This document shows, piece after piece, positions 19,630 through 31,600 of a stretch of DNA of 64,000 nt. The stretch's first letter is position 1. Each line of letters begins with the position of its first letter. The stretch comes from Diplodia intermedia (Eukaryota; Ascomycota; Dothideomycetes; Botryosphaeriales; Botryosphaeriaceae): the NCBI GenBank assembly GCA_021495925.1, contig JAKEKT010000070.1:62001-126000 (forward strand), given 5' to 3'. The notes below the pieces were generated by a model. It searched no databases. It saw nothing but the letters and a program-made list of their open reading frames with translations, and was not told where the DNA came from. A program made the translations under genes and the position numbers.

Positions 19630-22600
19630 GTCTTCTCGGCACCGGCGAGGCGGGGATGAGAGAACGACGTCAGGTGTCGAGGGGTGTGTTCAGTTGAGTC
19701 CCGGATCGGCCATGGGTGGAGATCAGGGTTCGGCCGGGCAAGTCGGCGTGGGCTTGTGGTCTTTTCGATGCGCTCGCACACGGGGGCCAAAAAAAAAAAA
19801 AGAGGAGTTGGTGGTGAGGCGGCGCGTGGGCGAGGTGAGATACGGCGCACTGGAGTCTAGATGCTCGAGGCTGGTGGGGGTGCAATTGGGATGGTCGAGG
19901 AGTGGCGTTGCAATCAGATGGGCCGATGGGTCTGGCGGCGACCGGGCCGCGAGGGTCGTGTATAAGGAGGAGGCGAGCAACATGGCAGGCGCGGGTGGAT
20001 GGCGATGGGCAGGTTGAACCTTTCGATCTGAGGTCACCTCGCCAGGGTCGCGGAGATCGGGCAACGCTGTATGGTTTGCAGCTCGCTTGCGCCGCCCGCC
20101 GGCGCGCCGATCGCAGGCTGCGGTGCCCTCACGTGTGCCCGCCCGGCCTGCAGCACCGGCGGCTCTAGACCGCACCCTCGCGCATTCGCCTCCCGCTGCA
20201 ACCAGGAGCGGGCTGAGCCGCGTTTGCGCAGTCGGCCCATCGCCGATGAGCTGCTGCCAGCTGCCGTGCACCCTCGCGGCGGCCAGCGCAGGCCACGGCC
20301 GGGGCGGCACGCGGGCAGCGGCGGCGGCGCGTGCTTGCGTCGGCGGGCGCCCGCAGCACGGGCAGCGAAGGAAGCCGGAGTGGCCTGACGGCGCCGCGGT
20401 TCCCCAGTGCCTGGCTCTGGATTGGTGAGCCCTGCGGCCTGCGCGCCATCCCTGTCGGCTTAACAGCCCGGGTAGAGCCGAACTAGCGCGAGCCCTGAGA
20501 TCTCCTTCTGTGAGCAGCATCGGCCTTCTTGGCGCGGGGGCTCACCTCGGTTGACATCATACCCGCGCAGCCGCAACACTTCAACCTGTCCTGCTCCTGC
20601 CCCGGAGTCATCTCCACCACGTCACCACCACCGCAATCGAGATTGCGCCCGCCAGAGCCCTCCGCCTCACTGCCTGCTGCTTCGAGCCTCTGCCCGCGAG
20701 ACCCTGCCGCCCACCGCCCAGCCCCCGATCCCGCCGCGACGCTGTCGTCACCTCGCAACGCCTGCCCACACGCTGCCCGTACATATCGCGCTTGTGTGCC
20801 GGCCTCCAGCGCGCCTGGCGGCCCTGCCATGCACCTCCCGTTCCGCTTCGAGCCCCTCCGCCCGTCTCACGTCTGCTGAGATGAAACGCACGCCCGCTGA
20901 CCCGGATACCGCGCACGCCCCTGGTGAGATTCGCCACCCTCGACCGACGCAGACGACGCTAGACCCGACACAGCCCCCTGCCGGCCAGTAACATCCCTTG
21001 GGCTGCCCGCGCGCAGTGCGGCCGTTGAGTCTTCAGGCCTGCCCGACTGTCCGATCCCGATCACGCCTTGCCTCTTCAGGCACACGTGGGAGACTGCACA
21101 CTGTCCCTCGCTCACCGCACGCCCGCGAGCACCGATGAGCCCACTGCCACGCGAAATCCGTACACGGTAGCGCTGACTGTCCCTCCGTCACAACATTCCC
21201 GCCGCCGACTCGCGCCCCGGGAGTCATTTGCTTGTGTTGGTTTATTGGCAAGTATATTTCCGCGCGAGCCAGTCACTGACGCCGCCAATTGGTCTGTTTG
21301 CTCTCATCGCCGATTGCCTGTCCGCGCGGACCGAAAATCGTCCTTGTTCCGGCCTTCGCCCTGCCGCTCACTCATCTCTCGAGGCACCATCCTTTATGCA
21401 GCTCGCTGCGAACGACAGCAGCGCGTTCATTATCGAGGAGATTCCACCTCAGGGTCTGGCGCCGCCGAAAACCGGCCAGGCCCGAGCCTTGGGATGTCGC
21501 GAGCTGCTGCTTTCGGCCCCAGCCAAAGGGTACCCGAGCCTATGCACGACCAGCGAGTGGCGAAGATCCGAATGATTGAGGGTCTCATGCCTTCACACCG
21601 CAGCGCCCGTATACCCACTTTCCTGGCCACTCATCGCTAAGCGCCGAAAACTACGTCACCAAGCATGGAGCTCCGCTCCTCAGCGCACCAGAAGTGTTCG
21701 TATTATTCCGCTGCCGGCGAGCACACCCGGAGGACCCCATGCTACCCATCCATCCGGGTCTCCCACCATTGCCGCCCAAGCCCCTATATCCAACCCTTGT
21801 CTACCACTATAGCCCGCCAGCCGTGCGGTCTCTATTCTGCTACAAATCCGGGCCGAGTGTTAGACATTAGCACATGCTTGGATGGTGGCTGGACATTCGT
21901 TGGTACCCAGGAACCTGTCGACCCGGAACCGCTGGATCTGCGGAAACAGGTTCTTCATGGCTGGCCCCACTCATCAGGCACCACTGGAATCTTCGTCGGG
22001 TTTACGGAATGCATCCAAGTTTGTCACATACCTGGTCGCGAACTGCCTGCATTGGATTAGCCGACCTTGGCAGATCGAGGCTGATCGATTGGACAAGTGC
22101 TGCTCTGGACCGCTGGCGAAAGTGCGTGCGGCGAAGTCCGAGCCCCGAGCCTTGGGCCTGGGTATGAGCGTGGGTGTTGCGGCGAACCCTTCGTATGACT
22201 TGAAGGTGGGATAGTGAAGTGAAACTTCGGTAGGTTGCTCACGTGGCACCTTCTCATTGTTGGACGCTCAGCTGGCGGTGGAGGTGCTTCACCATGGATC
22301 ATGGCTAGTCAGTGTCTATGATGGCAGCCGAGACTAAGCCACCGAGTCAGGAGGGCAATAAGCCCCCGGCTGTTGGTGATGGATTGGCCTGAAGGAGTCG
22401 TCAGCGTCCTGGGTCGGACGCGAAGGTCCATGCGTCCATGGCCGCGACAAATTCCGCTTGAAGATACCGGAGGGGCCAAGGGGCCCAGACCGAATCCTCG
22501 AGACACGGTTGCCGAATCCCGGCGCGGTGTGGTAGGCGAATGTCCGATGAGGGTCTTGAGGATGAGGGGGTCTCTCACGAGCACTTGTGAACACCGAAGT

Positions 22601-25147
22601 CCGGGACCTACCGGTGAAAGGCCGGGAACTTTTAGGGACGCAACCGTTTCGAAGAAGCAAGATTGCGGCTGCAATTAGCTCGAGAAAACGGCTTCGCGGG
22701 TTGGTACGAAAAGGCCAGATGCATAAGCGTTTGGCTCAAACAGTCTAGGACAGCTTGCCAAGGCCGTTCAGCAAGGAACAAAGCTAGCTCGGCACCCTAA
22801 GCGAATCACCCATATCCTATTTGGGATGCCAGGAACTGAGCCACCATCAGACGCCGGACTGCTGGAAGACTTCAGACAGCTATCAATGGCGTGTAGTCAT
22901 CGACTAGGGAGTCGATGAGGTCCTGACGTGTTCGGCTCATGGTCAGGATTGGAGAAGGCACCGGGCTCGGAAGGTGTGTTGGATCTCCTCGCCGGGTCGC
23001 CGCAGCTGATTCCAGCTGGTCCATCCCTTCCTCATTAGGCTCCACCCACTCTTTCCTCACCAAGTATTGGTTCATGCCACTCTGGCATTCGTCTAATGCG
23101 ACAACAAGGAAGGTCATGTGAGCCGAGCGTCATGAGGCCCGCAATCCCTGTGTAGCAGACCGCTCGAGACCACGGGGTTGTTTTTCCCCTCGCCTCAAGC
23201 CGCACGCACAGCACACGCAGCCGGTGGTTACACCAGCGTGGCGGGCTGGCGTGAGAGATCATCAGGGTCCAGCGCATGTACGCATGCTACAGCCTCAACA
23301 CCTTTTTACTGCAGCTTGTTATGCTTGGCCCCGGCAAAGGCAATCCTCCAGAGAGGGTGAAACCATGGCCTTTGCGCGCAGCAGACAAGCGACTCAACGG
23401 CCGGTGGGACGGCGGTCACGGTGGTTGACCAGGGCAGCAGAATGGCGGTTGCTTGGCTGATTTTTTCCTTGGGGTCCGGAACGGGGGTGGAAAGGCGCCC
23501 TGTTCGGGCATGCAAAGTGCAGTGTGTGCTTGTTGCTGTGCCCGGCTGGCGTCGCAGTCGTACAGTTCCAGCCGGGGTTGTGGGGTGAGATCGGAGATCG
23601 TCGCTGAAGCAGTGACGTTATCCGAACACCTGTCGTCACAGGGCTTCATTGTTGACCCGCCCCGTGTCCGTCGTCTGCCCACTCACCGTGTCAGCCGTGA
23701 TTGTTTCGTGCTTGGCCCTGTGCTGGCTGCTGCTCGGGCGCATTGCCGGCCGCCGCTAAGGCTTGCCCTGCGTCTGCCATGACGTATGAGGGAAGATCGC
23801 TGGATGTGTGATCTTCGCCCCGGCATGCTGAGGCGGTGAGAGCCGAGTGCCTGGGACCTTGAGAAATAATGCTGGTGTTGTTGTCAGGCAGCAGCTTCTG
23901 CTTTCTGCTTCGCTGCAGACTACTTGAATCGTTGCACTCCACAGAAATATCCGCTTCCGCGTTCGGATTCTGTCGACTTCCACTTGAGATTTAGGGGGTA
24001 GGAGCAGGAGCCCGGATCTGATTTCTGCTGTGCATCTGAGCCTCCACCCCCCTTCACGAGCATCGCTGGTCCTCGAGCTGACGCATCACGTCGCAACGGC
24101 CCCTACATTCGCTCCTGCTCGATCGTGGTGAACTGTCGCAAGATCATCGCCGCCGTGCCGTCTAGCAACGTGGCTTTCGGGGCCATTTCCGACCAGAATC
24201 GTGGGACATAGTTAGCAAAGGATCCTCGATTACGAGCACGACATCTCTTGCCGTCGGCAAATGTCCCGTCGATCCGCAAAAGGGGACATCGAAGATGGCC
24301 GACTTGCTCGGGATCTCATATCGAGAGATGGAAGTCTTCTCTGCGTCAGCGCGACGTCAACCCACGTAGTCCCCGACTTCGACTCCTCTCAGCTACGTGG
24401 GTCGCCATCAGACCTGTCTCTACTGCCTGTGTCGGTCGACGACTTCTCGAAGCTTTCCAGCTGAATGAACTTGGCGATCCCTAAGGCCTGTGTCCCCCTC
24501 GGTGACCGCGCGTCTCCAAAGGATTCCAGGCTCAATAATAGCCATGACGCAACCCTGCTGCTCTAGACCTCCAAAGCCGACAGCTAGCGTAGGCTTTGGA
24601 AGTGCCGCTTTCTTGAGCACCAGGCAGCGTAGGAGCCGTGCCGCACGTGGTGTCATGGCCCGTTGGGATGGGCTTTCCGCCTCCAGAGCTCAGCTGCAGA
24701 TATTTGCGTCTAGCGTGCGGCATTGTGGTATCCCATACTGGCATATTCCGGTGCAGATGACCGCCTATGCGTTCTGATGCCCCACCAGCAATAGCGATGC
24801 AGGCAAGAAGTTTTGGAGTCCCTGATCGCTGCCATGGCCTAACTTTATCACAGTTATTATTGACTCTCGCTACTCCAAATGGAACCTCGGAAGAAATGCT
24901 CTTCATCGCCGCTAGGGTGACATGAAGGTGTAAGTGGGTTTTGCACAGTGTCTGACAGGTGGCATCTTCTGATCATTCCGCCACCACCTACATGACTATT
25001 TGAACCACTATCCATAATCAAAACACCAGCTCCAGCGGCGGGACTTCCAATACATCGGGGAAGGCATAGTGAGACTTGAGGGACTGACTGAGGGTGAAGG
25101 CATTTCAGCTGGAGCCATACATGTTGGCTCCATTGCATGGGAACTGA
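19630..25147. other. Long gene-poor region upstream of frq
   Basis: About 5.5 kb. The first 1.5 kb is very GC-rich with a poly(A) run near 19789-19801 (poly(T) on the frq strand) and probably contains the long frq 5' UTR and promoter. From about 21.6 to 25.1 kb composition becomes more even and no frame has coding character. I see no transposase, RNA gene or long repeat here. Confidence 0.5.
21053..21062. promoter_or_regulatory. Candidate White Collar light-response element upstream of frq
   Basis: GATCC directly followed by CGATC fits the published Neurospora light-response consensus of two half-sites GATNC and CGATN with the same N. It lies about 1.4 kb upstream of the frq start codon, a distance comparable to the distal element of Neurospora frq. 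Single GATC-containing motifs also occur at 20023, 20055 and 20108. A 10-bp match in 5 kb can arise by chance. Confidence 0.35.
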
Positions 25148-25502
25148 TCAGAGAGGCACCCATGGCATATACCTGAAGACCGCGTCAGACTCAAGGCGGA
25201 CATCTCCCGTCCTCTGGTTCGACGCTTGCTCCAACGACTTTACCGCATCGTCGACAAGCCTCCTTTGGCTCTTCAAAGTCGCAAAGTGCGAGTACCCAAA
25301 CCCGCTCGCACCCTTCTTCCGCGACGCGTCCAACCGCATCCCCCTCGCGTTCAGCCTGAACTTGCACACATCGGAGAACATCCACCTCCCCTCGGCCTGG
25401 TTCTCCACCACGAGCCCCTCCAGCCCGTCCAGCGCCTCGAAATACCTGCGCGCCCTCGCCGCGATCGCGTCCCTCACCGCCTCCACAGCGATCAGCCCCG
25501 CG

Positions 25503-25536
<34 letters not shown>

Positions 25537-26590
25537 CTGTGGCGCGGTACACGCTCGCCGCGCCGTCGGCGGCGAACAGGGCCGGCATCACGACCTCCCT
25601 GTCGACGAAGATGCGGCGCGCCCACGCGCCCACGCCGAAGGCGGCGACGGTGCCCCGCTCCGCGCCCTCGTACCGGCCCCACACGCCCGAGAACTGCGCG
25701 AGGTCGAGGCAGCGCGCCAGCAGGATGCCCGCGTGCAGGCCCAGCGCCGCGCAGGGCGCGTGGACGAACTGCCAGAAGTAGTGGGCGAGGACCTCGCGCT
25801 CGTCGTCGGCGCCGTCCTTGGCATTGTCCTCGTCCTCGTCCTCGTCGCAGGTGGTGGCGGCGGCAGCGGAAGCACCGCAGTGCAGCGCTTCCAGGCGTCT
25901 GGAGAGCGAGGCCAGGTGCAGGAAGTGCGCGCGGTCGGCGGCGGGCAGCGAGACGCTGCCGATGGGCCGCCGGCTGGGCCGCGCCGGGCTGGACGGGATC
26001 ACCGTGTAGTCCGTCACCATCATCCAGCGCAGGAAGCGGCGCACGCGGGCGACCTCGCCGGGCTCGGCGGCGGGCAGGGCCGAGGTGCGGTGGGCGAAGA
26101 GGTCGGCGGCGAGGGAGGACTGGAGCTGGCTGGTCGTCGTCGTCGTCGTCGTCGTCGTTGTTGCTGCTGCTGCGGCGGCGTGGTGGTGGTCCTTTGGCGT
26201 GGCGGTTGGAATCCGTGTTGGCGCTTTGCGGCGGCTGGCTGTCGGGGTGGTTGTGGTGGTGGTGGCGGTGGCGGTATCCAGCGCAACTTCGAACGCGTCG
26301 AAACCCCATGCATCGTATTCTTCTTCGCTGTGCTCTTGGACTCCTTCTGTATGCGTGTGGGCTGAGACGTCCTCTTCTTGCTCTCTTGCTGGCAGCGTGG
26401 ACGGAGATGCTTCCATCCAGATGGACGTTGTCTCGGATGCCTCCATAAGCGCTGGTGAGTTGCAGAGAGTGGCAGCCCTCACGTTTTGCATAGGGTATGC
26501 GCTCGATATCGTGCGTTTATGGCGTCCTGCCGGTTCGTCGGCCCACTCGTTCTCCATTTCTGCGATAGGCCAGGTCTTGGTGGCTGGCAT
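25148..26590 (-). CDS. Hypothetical protein with long homopolymeric tracts
   Basis: A single 480-codon frame of unrecognised family. The N-terminal third is low complexity (poly-Thr, poly-Ala and a His run). A more ordered region begins near residue 175 with RVRRFLRWMMVTDYTVIPSS and continues through VLAHYFWQFVHAPCAALGLH and FGVGAWARRIFVDREVVMPAL. An acidic DEDEDED stretch and an 11-Gly run interrupt it. No signal peptide or membrane segment is evident. The last coding bases contain a possible donor (CAG-GTATAT) before the stop, so the C-terminus may extend into another exon. The start may be 26590 or the next Met 11 codons in. The ordered C-terminal half makes a real gene more likely than not. 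Confidence 0.55.
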
Positions 26591-26870
26591 TTTCTGGTCT
26601 TCCGTATATTACTTCAAAGTAAGAAATGGAAGCATGTCTGCAGGGTTCTCTCGATATCATGGGCGCTGTGGATGTTTTACAGTTATCTCGCACTTTGGCC
26701 CGGAAATCCTTGTGGACCCTGGACCGCAACTGCGCCTTGGTCCGATTCAGCCAGAAGAACGGAACATATACGTAATGACAATGATTACTGTGAACTCCGT
26801 CAATTCTTATCCGACAGCGCAATTCCTTTGGTGCGCCACTATAGAGGATACAGATGAACGGCTCTAAAAT

Positions 26871-26905
26871 ATGCATCTACGTCCGGATGTTTGATTCAAC
26901 CACCC
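26871..26905. repeat. Half-copy of a dispersed inverted-repeat element
   Basis: The segment starting ATGCATCTACGTCCGGAT and ending GATTCAACCACCC resembles each arm of the palindrome at 58,837-58,901, including the outer CCACCC seen beyond the left arm. It marks the edge of an AT-rich island. It may be a terminal repeat of a degraded element whose other end I cannot find. Confidence 0.5.
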
Positions 26906-27671
26906 AGATAATACTAAAGTAGCGTCTGTCGCGGGACATAGTAGACTTAAATGTTTTGTAGCATACCACGCGTCATTGATAAAACGACTTTTCATAATAG
27001 GAAGTCGCAAATACGTGGGAGATAACCATCTTATGTGATGTCTTCTAACTAAAGGGACTGGAAATTATGCTTAATGTTGGAACCGATATGTCACGCCCTT
27101 GCTATATAGCGCTTGGACGATGTTAAAGATGCTTTTTAGCTGCCGATACCCGCGAACTATTCGCTTTCGCTAAACGGCCTCTCTAAGAGTACTCGAAGTT
27201 CTTAGGTATGCGATGGAGTGCTAAGTGGTCGAAGAATGAGGGGCGGATGTTTGGGCGGCACATGGTTCTTTAGTGAAGACGCCGGGAACATGGCGTTTTA
27301 CGAACTTCGAGCTACATTGACTACACTGATTTACGTACTTTAAAGAATATAGCGGTCTACGAAGTTCGGATTTTAATCTTGTAGTCCCAACGCCGCAGAT
27401 CAGGCCGGGGAAAAACTACGGTTAAATGGGAGCTAAAATTTGAACGACTCAGCGACGAAGTAATGCTAGCTGGTAGCCTTTTAAGCACTTCATTTACACT
27501 ACTTCTAGTACCTTTGATTATAATTTTAAAAACAGTCAGTGCAGCACCAAGATGACTTGGTGTTGCACTATACAGGCGTCTCTCTACGAACCCGTTCTCA
27601 GGCCGCCGACACCATTACCTCCACCAAACCGATGCAATACCAGCAAAAAGAAATGCCAAAAGAAGATGATC
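26906..27671. other. AT-rich island upstream of tRNA side
   Basis: About 770 bp of clearly lower G+C than the rest of the window, with TTTAA-type runs and no open frame of note. Short similar strings (CGAAGTTC and its reverse complement) recur at about 27193, 27301 and 27360. It is compatible with a mutated mobile-element relic, but no protein remnant is readable. Confidence 0.4.
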
Positions 27672-27775
27672 TGGTCACTACGAGGGTCGAACTCGCGACC
27701 TTGGCGTTAACTTTTAACCCTCTGAGAGGGCTGCCAATATTAGCACCACGCTCTAACCAACTGAGCTAAGCGACC
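27672..27775 (-). tRNA. tRNA-Ile (anticodon AAU), intron-containing
   Basis: Read on the minus strand, the 5' acceptor strand GGTCGCT pairs with AGTGACC, followed by discriminator A. The D arm (TAGCTCAGTTGGTTAGAGC), anticodon loop CTAATAA and T arm (GAGTTCGACCCTC) are intact. The anticodon loop is interrupted after position 37 by a 30-nt intron starting TTGGCAGCCC, giving a 104-nt gene and a 74-nt mature tRNA. The T loop reads TTCGACC, a normal B box. Intron position is canonical for the tRNA splicing endonuclease. Confidence 0.93.
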
Positions 27776-28605
27776 TGGAGGTCAGGAATGCAGATGAAAC
27801 CCGAGAGTCTCTTGCATTGATGGAATGTTTTGTCAGTTGTTAAAATTATATACTGTATTAATAGCGTTTTGAGGGACATTTGAATATTGTTGCAAATGAA
27901 AAACGGTGGTAGTTGTGGCTGGTATCGGCAGACGTGTGCATAGCGGTCTTTGTGGCTCGACGAAGATAAGGAAAAGTACGAACGTTGCATGAATGGATAC
28001 TTCTGTGTGGATTGGGAGCAGACGATAACAAGCAAGGTGGGGGAACGGGGTGTGGATGCATCGTCCACGGTGTACATCCCGGGGAATGGGCAAAGAGCCC
28101 ATCGCACTTGCTCGAGGAAGTACATTGATGTGCACTTGGACAGCCAATCAAATGCCTCACATGTGCGGAAGAGCGTTGCTATGTACTCTTTGCTTGTCTG
28201 CTGCGACTTCTCACAAAGGGTTTAATGCATACCTGATTCAACAACTCTCAATCCATTTGTTCCCGCATGCCTGCTAGAATGCTAATGCTACCGGGCCCGA
28301 TGAATGGAAGAAAAAAAGGAAAAAGAAACCCGAATCCCAGAACCCGTGACTTCGTTCAAGTCATCTCGTCCTATCTTGTAATTAAACCAAGTAAGAAAAG
28401 TTTAACAAAGGAAAGGCATCAACATCATTACAAAGAATAGCCGTAGCCAGTGTCCAGCCGCTGTGAGAACACCCAAAACAACCAGAGAAAACCCCATGTT
28501 CCACCCAAGTACCTTCCTATCCAATCCCATCCCGTCCATCATTCGTAATCCCATCCATTTCCCAGCCTCAACAGCAAATAAAAACGCCAGTCACAAGCCC
28601 CTACT
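27776..28605. other. Intergenic, tRNA upstream and coiled-coil gene 3' flank
   Basis: About 830 bp. Contains the upstream side of the tRNA gene and the 3' flank of the large coiled-coil gene. An alternative last exon of that gene may lie here (for example 28432-28461, minus strand). Confidence 0.5.
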
Positions 28606-31600
28606 TCATTGTAAGGCAGAGCTTACCATGCTGGCCTCTTCCTCAGCTACGCGCCTGAAGTAGTCCGCACCCTCGATTGCCTCCAGCTGCGCAGTCGGGA
28701 TATCGGATCCCAGCGCACTATCATGAGGCGTGCCCGGGCCGAAGATCTCCTTCGTAGCAGGAGGCTCCAAAGGCGGCAGAGCAATCTCTGCTTCCTCCAG
28801 CTCCGAAGGTGTCGGGGGCGCAGCGTCGATCTCGGTGGTCGGGGGTTCCACGTCCTTGGTACCAGCGTCGGAGACGACATCACTCTGCTGCTGCTCGTCG
28901 ATCTCGGTTGGGATTTCGCTGGCAGTGGGAGTCTCGGTGGCGCCGGCGGGAGCCTCAGTGACAGTCGACACCTCGCTACCGGTGGGAGCTTCAGTGACAG
29001 TCGAAACCTCGCTATCGGTAGGAGCTTCAGTGACAGTCGAAACCTCGCTAGCAGTCGGAGCCTCGGTTGTAGTTGAAACTTCGCTAGCTGTCGGGGCCTC
29101 ACCAGCAGCGGGAGCCTCGCTGACCGAGCCGCTGGCGACCGAGCTGCCAGAAACGGACTCGGCGTAGCGCGGAATCTCAGTGGCTTCGCCCTCGTCTTCC
29201 TCGGCGGCGGGGGCATCGCTGTACTGACTCTCACCATCCCCCTCATCCGAGATGTCTCCCTCATGAACAGTAGCCGCGCCGTTACCCATGGTGCCGATGC
29301 TGGTGCGGCGACCGGCCTGGCTGGCCGTGCCGGTCAGATAGGAACCAGTACCGTACGTGTACTCTGACCCAGCCTCCGAGCCCCTGTCGTCGTAGGTCGA
29401 GGCGAACTCGGCGTCGCTGCCGTGTCCGCTGACAATGCTGTGGTGACGCTCGGTGCCAGCGTCGCTCATGTCGTCAAGCTCTTCCTCCTCAGACTCCTCA
29501 CCCAAGATGTCGTTCTCCTTGTTGGCGTCAGAAACAGCACGCTTTGAACCCCAGGAAGGCTTCTGGTAGCCATAGTTGGTCTTGACCGAGTGGCTGCGCT
29601 TGAGACCTGTGTTGGGGGCGCCGGCAAAACTCTGTGCGCCTGTCGGCGTGTTGCCACTGATCTGACTGAGGGAGAGAATGCGGCGGGATTGCGGGTTCGC
29701 CTGGGCAGCAGCGTTGCGCTTGGCAGCCGCGCGAGCACCCAGAGCCATATTGACGCCCTTAGCCATAGCGCTGGGAGTCGCCATAGAGGAGGCGTCCGGA
29801 GAAGCGTTGCTGGGAGCACGGGAGACCCTGGGCGCCTTGACTCCTTTCTGCAGGAGCAGAGCACGGGAGTGGTCCATGATTCCGTTGAGGATACGGCGCT
29901 CCAAGGAGTCGGCCTTGTGCTCCATATTCTGGAGCTCCTCGCGACGGATGTTCAGAGCCATTTCAAGCGCAGACACGTCCGCATGCAGCCGCATCTTCTG
30001 GTTCGTGAGCATTTCCTTTTCGTGGCGAAGCGTCTCCACCTGCTGGCGAAGCGTGTCCTTCTCGTCATTGAGATTGAGGATGTCGTTCTCAATGTTTTCT
30101 TTCTGGACAAGGCGACGCTCGAGTAGGATAGCAGCCTCTTCCGCCTCCTTCTCCTTGTTCTCGTGACCCTCGGTGATGAGCTTGGTCTGGAACTGGACAA
30201 ACTCCGTGACCTCTGCTGCGGTGGCCACGACCTGCTGATGAATCTCATCAAGACGTTCGAGCTGAGCGGCAGACTTCTCGGCATCGGCGGCATGGCCCAA
30301 CAGTTGGTCAAGCTTCTCCTTGACTGGAGAGTCGTCGTACTTCTCCGTCGGCTCCGGAGGGGGAGGAAGAAGGGCGGGTAGACCAGAAAAGAAGCTCTCT
30401 TTGAGCTCCTCAGCGCGGCTCCTTGCCTCTGCAGCCGCCGCTTCGACAGCTGCCTTGGACTCCTCTTGAGCGGCCTTTGCAGCCTCTTCCGTGGCCTTGG
30501 ATTGCTCATAGTGTTGGGTGACAAGAGCAAGCACCTCCTGAAGGCTCATCATGAACTTTGGATGGTTCTCGGTGAGATCGTCCTGCATGACGGTGAGGGC
30601 GGTGATGGCCTTCGCAACCTCATCGCGGGTCATTTGATGCTCGACCTTGTTGTCCTCGTGCTTCTCATCCAACTTGGCTGTGGCATCATCGATCTTGTCT
30701 AGCTTAGCCGTGGCATCGTCGATCTTAGTGAAGACAGTGGCCGAGTCACCGGTCAATTTGTCCGTAGTCTCAGTGAAGGCGGTGTTCATGCCGGTGATGG
30801 TGGTGCCGAGAGTATCCATCGTGACCTTGAGCTCCTCCGAGATGGTCTTGGTGCTGGTCATGAGTTCCTCTTGAGCAGTCGTCTTGTCGTCCATTTTCTG
30901 AGCTGACGCTTCAGCGAGCAAAAGCAGGTCGTCATACTTGGAAGTCATTTCGGTGAACTTTTCGTCAAGCTTCTCTACCAAGCCAGCGATGACAGCATCC
31001 TTGACAGCATCGTGCTTCTCGTGGGCAGCCGTGGCCTTTTCTTCCGAATCAGTCTTGAGCCCCTCAATGGAACCGTTCGTGCGCTCGAACTCGCGGTTGA
31101 CTGTCTCCACCAGCTCTTTGACGTCAGCGGTGATGCTGAAGTTGTTGCTGATAGTCTCTTCAAGGGTCTTGAGGGTCTCCTTGACTCCGTCGACACCTTC
31201 GCCGCCCTCCTGGAGCTTAGCCTTGATCTCTTCCTTGACAGCATCGAGGAACTCCTTGACTTCGCCAACTTTAGTCATGATGGCTTCAGCCTCGTTCTTA
31301 CGGTCGTCGAAGGCCTTGGCAGTGACGCCAATGTCACTTTCGTAGCTTTCCTTCATCTTATCGTGGCTGTCGCGGAAGTCGTGGATCAAGCCAACAACTT
31401 GCTCGATGTCAGCCTTCGAGGGAACAGCCTCCGGCTCCGGCAGTGTCGCGAGCTTTTCCTTGATCTCGGTAATCAGGACCCCAAGGGCGTCGGTATCCTC
31501 CCTGGTGACCTTCTTGGCCTCTTCCTCCTCCGAAGGCTTGGCGTTCTTGAGCTCATCTAGTGCCGTCCTCAGATCCTGAACGAGCACCTCGACAACGGCA

